Below are positions 56,496-64,000 of a DNA stretch of 64,000 bases, one piece after another. Location: assembly GCA_946800325.1 (NCBI GenBank), contig OX326961.1, forward strand, positions 49,874,293-49,938,292. Reading direction: 5' to 3'. Under the pieces are notes generated by a model. The model had not been told where the DNA came from, searched no databases, and worked only from the letters and a program-made list of their open reading frames with translations. Both the position numbers and the translations under genes were made by a program. Origin of the DNA: Luzula sylvatica (Eukaryota; Streptophyta; Magnoliopsida; Poales; Juncaceae). The first letter of the stretch is position 1; every line of letters begins with the position of its first letter.

Positions 56496-58735
56496 GAGCG
56501 TCTAGGGACGCTCCTTCCTCCATGGGGGGAGCGGGTTTGGTCCGGTGGTCATTGGACCAAATCTTATTCATGCAATTTGTTAACCGTCTGATCTCATCAT
56601 CAAAATAAGATCGTGATAAAATCATTTACTCTTTGTCTAATCTTTTTCTCTCCGTTAGTCACTGGATACGTTAGTCATTAGTCAAAAATAGAAGCAAAAT
56701 CTCTCATTTTTCTCTCTCGTGAAAACGAATGGAAGCAGAATCTCCTTTCTCTATCTCGTGAAACAATTCAAGCAAAATCTCTCCTTCACTGTCTATCTCT
56801 CTCTACTTCGATGGGGCACAAGAAGCGAACCCAATTGCAGTCACCGATCTCGCCCACGGCGGTGCCAGCGGCGACGACACTGTTGGCGATCGTCTGATAC
56901 GTGAAAAGTCTTTGAATGCACTTTGGCGGGGGAATCATAAGAAGCCTCTTCGTCTGATGCGTGAAGCCCTAACGAAGCATAATGATTCGGTTCTGCTACA
57001 TAGGGAATCATACGATGTCTCTTACTGTTGAGAATTTGGTCTTAATTTTATTTGATAACCACTCTTGAGTCCCGAGACTCGGATTTAATAAGGTGAGTTT
57101 GAATTTTGGGTTAGATTTTTGCAATTCTGGTGAAATTTCAATTAAGACAAATTTCTTGTACTTCAATTTGGTATGATTTATTCAAATTCGATTGTTTGAG
57201 AGTAAAATGAAACAAATAAAATTAAAAATCCTCTTATATCTCATAAATATGTTTATTCTATTATATAGGTAAAATCTAAACTTAGCAACCTAGATCAGAA
57301 ATACAAGATAGCCTCTATTTCGACCTGGATGAAAATCCTAGGCGGCACGGACAACAAATATCGCCTAATTCCAGTCCGCGGATTCAACAATCCAATGGAA
57401 CTTCTCTTAATATCGGGTCCCACTCCACCTCCACCTCGCAGAAATAACGAAATAAAAAAGCCTGATCGAAAACCCCTGAAAAAAGGAGAAAAGAGATAGA
57501 GGTGCGCGTCGCTGCCGCAAGACTTCTCCAATTAGTTAGTAACTTTTTTGGGGATAATTAGTTTGTGTACCGGTTCTATTGCAGGAAATTAATGCAAATC
57601 GGTATTTTCAGGTCGGTTCTACTTATTTTTCTTCTTTCTAAAGTTAAAATCAAGTTTTATTTGTTGAATTTTGTTTAATGTTTTGTTTTTCTAAAACAGT
57701 GGTCAATTATTTAATTTTTTTTTCAGTTCCGACGCTCATGGAGATCTCCGATATTGAATGTGCAATTATGGTTGAATGAATTTGTTTGTAGTACAGTGTG
57801 TATTATATGTAGATACAAATGGATTTGTTTGTTTAAATGAAATTTTAATTTTATGATTGTGATTTTGTTTGTAATTAGTGTAAACTTTTTTATTTTGTAT
57901 ATGATATATGGTTGCAATTTTGTCATCCAAAATTGGATGATACGATCTTGTAATTTAATTTGTAATTTATAATCATTTAAAAAGTGGATGATGCGATTTT
58001 GTAATTTACAAGCATCGAGTTGTTATCTGTGATGAATATATATCTGACTCATAATTTTGTTCATCAATCTAATTAAAAAAAAATTATGTGCATATATGTA
58101 GGTAACAAAATTTGTTCACAATTAATTTGATCACCGATACAAGTTTGTTCAAAAAAACACTTATATAAAAGTCAGAATTTTGTAAAGCATTTCGTCGAAC
58201 AATTTACATACCAAAGCCATGAAGAGTATTGGAAGAGAATGAAAGGGAGATATGTTCATCATTTATAAAAATAAGGTTGGACGATAAAGCCGAGGAAGAA
58301 GAATCCATGGCAGAGCCATTTCTCGACATCGTCGCTATTGAGAAGAATTAGCGGGGCTGAGAAAATTGAGGAGAAAAGAGAGGTAAAGTGAGAGCCGTCG
58401 AAACAACCAATAGCAGAGAAGAAGATGGAACGAGAGAGACCAGGAGGAACTACAGAACAAAGCAACATCTCCATATCTTGAAATACTTGCCGTATCCAAT
58501 GTCGGTATTGATAGAAACATAGGTTTCTTTCTGTTTCCATTGTTTCACGAAAAAGGAGAAGGAGAATATTTTCCTTCTGTTTTTATTTTTGACTAACGGA
58601 GACTAGACAAACAGAAGTTAAATGGCATCTCATCGACATCTATCTTGATGAGATCGGACGGCTCCCAGTGTGCATGGTCATGATCTGGACCAATGCCCAT
58701 CGGGCCAGATCCTCTCCCCTCCATGGGGGCGTAAT
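56496..58735. mobile_element. Element with ~200-bp inverted ends and GC-rich scraps (MULE-like)
   Basis: The left end (CTCCATGGGGGGAGCGGG ... GGTCATTGGACCAAATC ... GTTAGTCAAAAATAGAAGC) matches the complement of the right end (CCATGGAGGGGAGAGG ... GGCATTGGTCCAGATC ... GTTAGTCAAAAATAAAAAC) over about 200 bp. A hairpin GAGCGTC-TAGG-GACGCTC lies at 56497-56514 by the left edge. GC-rich pieces at 56800-56910 and 57295-57531 give short frames without a known domain. No transposase and no clear target duplication. Confidence 0.6.
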
Positions 58736-58826
58736 TTTAGGCAGAATTAAGGGAATCATGGCTGGTGGCTTCTCCTCTCCATGAGATTAGCATCAATAAA
58801 TCAAATATCATATGTGAATATCAGTC

Positions 58827-60521
58827 ATGGAGAGGAAAAAGAAGGCGATTCTGCAGGCGACACGGACGACGACAACAAGAGGTGCTTTCAACAGGAGAAA
58901 GCGAGAGACTGAAGGGAACCAATGGAGGGCAAAGAGGAAGGAAGTGGACGTGGGAAATGGATGGAAGCAAATACAGTATGTACGTCCCACTTCCCCCTGC
59001 TATAAGGCATACACTCCATACAAAACTCAAACAAGAAATTACAAAACCAAACCTCTCTTCTCTCACAACCAAAAGAAGAACATGCAAACAAGATTTGTAA
59101 GAGGAGGTCAACAATGGAGGCAGGTCGGACAGAGCTCTGGCAAGCCACACTCTCCGGAGTCTCCACTCAACTCCACCCCGCTGGTGCGTCCAATCTTTCC
59201 ACCCGATCCAGACCACCATTCATGGAAGGGCTTCTGCCTCAGATGCGTCAGGTATGGCCATGACTCTCAATCTTGCAGACGTCCTAAAGCTTGTGCCTAC
59301 TGCTATCGAAATGGACACCTCTATGCAAATTTCTCTGTGCGAATCGAAAACCAAGCATCCATAAATGCAATGCAACCTAGAGGAAAACCAGCGAAGGATT
59401 TAATGCCAGCAAGTAGAAGAAAAAAGGCTTTCGTCTACATAAAAGAAAGTGTAAACCACCAAAATGAGGTTAGGGAGCTAAACAAAGCGGTGATAATTGA
59501 CGGTAAGTGTCTCGACGATCACGACCTCAACACAATGAGGATTCTGGTACAAAAATGTAGAAAATGGCACCGACCTTTCGAGCTTGTTTTTTGGACAGAT
59601 AAGAAATATCTGCTCAAATTACCTGAAGGAATCGACAGGAAAGATTTCCTACAATTCAACACTGAGCCACTAAAAAGAATCGGCTTTGTATGCTACCCAT
59701 GGACGGTTGCGGTGGGTGCCCGGATTATCTACTACAATCACCTGGTCTGGATAGAGTTGTGCAACCTCCCCCCGCAATGTTGGTGCCCAGGGGAAATTGA
59801 AAACATTGCAAATTCCTTCGGGGTCCTAATTGACCACGAACCGTTAATCAAGGTAGAATCAATGGCCTCACTCTCAATTGTGGTGGCGTCTCACACCCTC
59901 GAGTGGATCCCGGATGAGGTGGGGGTTCTGGTAGATGGACACATACGTGACATTGCAATTAATCCCATCTCTGTCCTCGATGAGAGGCATTATGTCCATA
60001 GGCCACCGGACACCACCCCATCTGACCTACGGTTCCAAAAAACCTACGTAGCAAGGTTTATCGACAAACCGGAAATCATAATACCGGACTCAGAATCCTC
60101 ATCGGCACCGAGAATGCTGGTGGACTGCTTCAATTCGGGTATAAATGATTCCATTAATTCTTCAGAGAAAAATCCGGCGACGAAAACAGAAAACGATTTG
60201 AATACACCATCGTGGAAGAGTATTCTACTCCGACTATGGGCGCTGGCTCTGCCATCGGTCGAAAAAGACAACCTCGCCCCTATCATCTTCGCGACGAACC
60301 TCTCCAACAAGGAAAACAGAGCAATGAACGAGCGACTACAAGATCTCACAACTCTGGCCCCACCGGAGGCGGAGATAGAAAGAACCGATGAGGCGACGCA
60401 AACCGACGGTGCAGCCATTCTAGTCAGCGGGACACCTAGGGGTCGCCTAGTTCTGACAGATGAGGCAATGGAGATCGTACGGAGGATGAACGCATCGAGA
60501 TGTAAAGATGTAGGTGGATAG
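58827..60521 (+). pseudogene. LINE B ORF1, N-terminal and middle part
   Basis: 564 codons. A basic N-terminus (RKRETEGNQWRAKRKEVD) is followed by a CCHC zinc knuckle CLRCVRYGHDSQSC at about residues 137-150 and a second, degenerate one CAYCYRNGHLYANF in which the last Cys is Phe. Next comes a segment of about 150 residues (EVRELNKAVIIDGKCL ... PWTVAVGARIIYYNHLVWIE ... NLPPQCW) resembling the DUF4283/RRM-like domain of plant LINE ORF1 proteins. The usual order places the zinc knuckle after that domain; here it comes first. ORF1 protein binds LINE RNA. The frame stops at 60519-60521, and the C-terminal part continues in another frame, so either a frameshift or a naturally split ORF1 is present. 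Confidence 0.75.
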
Positions 60522-60524
60522 AGT

Positions 60525-61450
60525 CAGCAGAATTTGACAGGGGACATTCCCGTCAACCCAGTGCAGAGTACAGGAGAGTACATGCAAGGAGAGCAATAGA
60601 GCAAGACATTAATGAGGAAGAGAGAGGCTTTAATGGCGAGATAACTCCACCTCGAGCAATACACCTGATAGGACAAGCCAAATACACGCAAGAGCAAAAA
60701 AGAAAAAAGCTAGGCGTGCATGATGAATACTCCCACGACCAAGCAAGTCCTGACAAAGGTGTATCTAATGCTCTAATAATTTTTGAAAGCCCACTGCTAA
60801 ATAATGGGCCGAGTAAACAACCTGAGGTAAATATATGTCCAAAAAAAACTTTATTTATCTCAAAGAAAATAAGGAAATCCACAAGAAAAAAAACTCAAAC
60901 AAAATTTCTAAATGGATCAGTAGCAATAACCCCAATAAAAAAGACTAGAACCACAAAAGCAACAAAGCTCAAAATTAATCCAAATGAGTATATCAAAGCA
61001 TTGCAAACAGAGGCCCTTAACCCGAAGGGGTTAAGTGAGGACCTAATTAAGCAAGTAAGATCAATTTGTGGTTTAAAATCACAAACCGATCTTACTGCCA
61101 TTCCTGTCAAAGCACGATCTTTAAATAAGGGCCCGTTCCTGTTAAAAGCAAACTTCCTAGCATCAAGGCCATGGGCCAACATGCGAAAATTAAAAGTTGC
61201 AAGAAAATGCAACTCAGATTTGGGCCAACAAGAAACAAAGGTTTCTGGGCCACATAAATTACAAAATGTGATTTTAAAACGATCAAACAGTGATCAAGCA
61301 ATTATGCAGTTATCTCCCTTTAACAAAATACACCTCGCAACAAATATTAATCATCCAGATAATCTCGCAAAACAAGATGTTGAAGATAGATACATAGACT
61401 TGGTTGATTATCGGGATGAGGAGGACGTCTATGGACGTGCAGAAACATGA
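60525..61450 (+). pseudogene. LINE B ORF1, C-terminal part in a second frame
   Basis: An open frame extends from just past the ORF1 stop to TGA 61448-61450, without needing its GTG at 60716 as a start. The Lys-rich C-terminus NEYIKALQTEALNPKGL ... VDYRDEEDVYG is shared with LINE A ORF1. The frame change lies near 60500-60525. Confidence 0.75.
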
Positions 61451-61509
61451 CTGAGATCAGTCATTGCAAAAAAGCCAGCCAATAGGGCATCTATTTTATC
61501 TTTAATATA

Positions 61510-64000
61510 ATGCGTCTAAAATTATTTAATTTCCTCGCGATTTTATTCTGGAATGTACGGGGTCTAGGAAGTAACAAAAAGTGTGAAATTGTGAAAGACA
61601 CCGCGAGAGATGCGGGTTGTAATATCTTTTGTATGCAAGAAACAAAACTCGAAAAAATTTCCTTTTTTGATATGAAAAAGATATGTCCTCCTCACATAAA
61701 TGCTTTCGCGACCATCAATGCAATAAATTCCCGTGGAGGAGTTTTGACGGCATGGTCCGACGATTTTGTACTACAAGATAGCAAAATATTAACCTTCTCA
61801 TTATCCACCACACTAGTACTATCTAGTGGCTTCACTTTCATTTTGACAAATGTATATGGGCCTACATCTCAAAACGAAAAAATTCTCTTTTTAGAGGAAC
61901 TTAAAACGATTAATCCAAACAATTATCCATGGATAATAGTAGGTGACTTTAACTTAATACGACAAGCAAACGAAACAACCGTAGACGGCCACTTGACAAC
62001 ACACATCATGGCATTCAATGAATTCATAGATGAGGAAAATCTGATGGAAGTGGCACTATCAAATAGGGACTTTACTTGGTCAAATAAGAGACCGGTTCCG
62101 ACCTTTTCGAAATTAGATAGGGCTCTAATATCGCAACACTTCCTCACACTGAATACCATCCCGGAAACAAAAGAACTACCGGCGATTACCTCGGACCACG
62201 TCCCACTAAGACTATCCATCTCGGTCCCTAAATTAACGAGAACTAGACAAATCAAGCTAGAAAGAGCCTGGTTACTTAACAAGGAGGCCAAGCTATCCTT
62301 CATCAAAGGTTGGCAAGATGCCCCCTGCAATGAAATCTCTGCCAAAAGATTTATTGTGAAATTAACAAAGGCAGCTAGGGCTATAGCTGATTGGGCCGAT
62401 ACTACGGCCCCAAATGTTGATAAGGAACTTGAACTATGCAAAAAGAGTATTCAAACTATGGATATAGTAGAGGAGAACAGACTACTCTTACCCGAAGAAT
62501 TCAAATTCAGAATTGATCTTAAAACGAAAGCTCAGGACCTAGCAATTCAATCCGAGATGAAATGGCAGCAAAGATGCTCGGCCAAGTGGATTAAATTCGG
62601 AGACCAAAACAATGCGTATTTCCATACACTAGCAACGGCAAGAAGAAATAGAAATTTTATTTCGTCCATAATGGATGATAACAGTCTAATTGATGAACCA
62701 ATAATGATCCTAAATAAATTATATGAACACTTCAAAAGCTCTTTTGGAACAATCTCCCCTCTCGTTGTGGCTGACTTAAATATCTTATTCGGAGAATCGA
62801 CACAAACACCCGAACTAAATAATCTAGTGCAACCTTTTGGTGAACTTGAAATCTCGACAACACTAGCAAAAATAAAGAAAAGAAAATCCTCGGGACCGGA
62901 TGGCCTTCCTGTGGAATACCTACAAGTACTTTGGAACCATCTTAAAGAAGATCTCCTAATACTAATAAATGATTTTCAAGAAAATAAACTCGATTTATGG
63001 AGAATAAATCAAGCGATCATAACCCTAGTACCAAAGATAGTGGGGGCGACCAAAATCGACGAATATAGACCGATTAGTGTAATAAATGCGCCGATAAAAT
63101 TAATAACCAAAATAATGGCAACGAGGTTGCAACCGTTATTACAGACACTAGTGCACAAAAACCAAACGGCTTTCATCAAGGGCCGATCAACGACGGATTC
63201 TTTACTAGTGGCAAGAGAGCTTGTTCATTTTTACAAAACAAATAGAATACCGGCCATAATGATTAAGCTGGATATTAAAAAGGCTTTCGATAACGTATCT
63301 TGGGCATTTCTTATGGATTTATTGAAAATAAAGGGATTTCCGACAAAGTGGATCCAATGGGTAAAAAATCTCTTGATCTCATCATCCTCCTCAATAAAAG
63401 TTAACGGGGAACTTTCCCCATATTTCTTCCATCAAAGAGGCCTACGACAAGGAGACCCGCTTTCGTAGTAGATACACTCCAACAAATAATGACCAAGATA
63501 TCTCCCCTTCTAATAAATTCCTCCACGATAAATACACAAATTCTCCAATACGCGGATGACACCCTTCTCTTCGTAGAAGCACACCCGAGCAACCTAAAAA
63601 TTATCTCGGAATCGATAGACATATTCACTAGCCTAACAGGTCTTAGTGTCAATTGGGAAAAAACAAGCTTCTCAACACTAAATATCCCAACCGATCTAGA
63701 AGGGATCATATCGACAATTGTTAGATGTAACAAAAAAGACTTTCCACTACAATATCTCGGTACACCCCTAACGATTAGGAAACCCAAAAGAATTGTGTTC
63801 CTACCGCTAATAAAGAAAATACGAGATAAGGTGGCTACATGGAAAGCCAGGCTCCTATCAATTGGAGGGAGACTGACTTTGATCCAAACAACGCTAGCAT
63901 CAATACCGACGTATTGGATGCAAACTATTCAACTACCAATATGGGTAGTAAAAGAAATAAATAAGGTCCTACGAGCCTTTCTATGGAAAGGAAATGACAA
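61510..64000 (+). pseudogene. LINE B ORF2 (endonuclease and RT), frameshifted
   Basis: ATG at 61510 opens 652 codons. Endonuclease: FWNVRGLG, CMQETKL, TNVYGPTSQNEK, VGDFNLIR, SKLDRALIS, ITSDH. Reverse transcriptase: YRPISVINAPIKLITK, FIKGRSTTDSLLVARE, KLDIKKAFDNVSW, QRGLRQGDPLS. At 63465 the frame hits TAG because about 19 bases are missing relative to LINE A (the SPLLFNLA block). RT continues in another frame with the catalytic LQYADDTLLF near 63548-63577 and the thumb region to the window end. Confidence 0.92.

Larger units (their letters stand above)
58740..64000 (+). mobile_element. LINE B (plant L1), cut by the window end
   Basis: ORF1 (58827-61450, two frames) and ORF2 (from 61510) follow in order with a 59-base gap. 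It is a fuller relative of LINE A at 23421-31300. The 5' end near 58740 is uncertain. ORF2 is broken by a 19-base deletion near 63465 and runs off the window. Confidence 0.92.

Noticed and set aside
58765..59219. Overlapping frames at the start of LINE B
   Set aside because: Shadows of the ORF1 frame that begins at 58827.

Overview
The window looks like nuclear DNA of a dicot plant. It is AT-rich, its genes are split by GT-AG introns, its gene families are plant families (PAS/LOV protein, WRKY factor, F-box/WD40 protein, class XII-type LRR receptor kinase, plant mobile domain), and about two thirds of it is transposons nested in one another. The species cannot be fixed from sequence alone; no assignment below depends on it.

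Genes that look expressible: a 7-exon PAS/LOV protein (584-2216, +), a 3-exon WRKY factor of the WRKY50/51 type (8649-9672, +), and two near-identical 8-exon F-box/WD40 genes (32815-35155 and 43282-46192, both -). An LRR receptor kinase (38933-42905, +) lies between the two F-box genes but has an early stop codon. Broken host-gene pieces are HCF101 (6037-6544, -), a GDSL lipase (7354-7465, -), a NAC domain (20352-20489, +), and a WSD1-type acyltransferase piece (11138-11416, -) carried inside a transposon.

Layout: 1-9.7 kb PAS/LOV gene, decayed Copia element, HCF101 and GDSL relics, WRKY. 9.9-15.4 kb a hAT-like repeat split by a 4.7-kb element with 50-bp inverted ends that holds GC-rich gene scraps and a 2-kb AT minisatellite. 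16.0-18.2 kb a Mutator-like element (MULE) with a truncated plant-mobile-domain gene. 20.8-23.0 kb two hAT elements with perfect 8-bp target duplications. 23.3-31.6 kb a four-level nest: a CACTA fragment holds a LINE, which holds a second CACTA, which holds a hAT element. 32-46 kb a segmental duplication around the F-box/WD40 genes and receptor kinase. 46.7-48.6 kb a wholly foldback MULE. 49.3-53.1 kb a Tnt1-like Copia element with two LTRs. 53.1-53.9 kb a GT/GC microsatellite. 54-56.1 kb an LTR-element relic with a TTCGAA motif array. 56.5-58.7 kb another element with long inverted ends. 58.7-64 kb a second LINE, cut by the window edge.

Most striking protein-level result: the PAS/LOV protein has lost the flavin-reactive cysteine in both of its sensor domains (Ala68 and Phe274), and the second domain also lacks the usual glutamine. 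If the reading is right, this member cannot form the normal LOV photoadduct.
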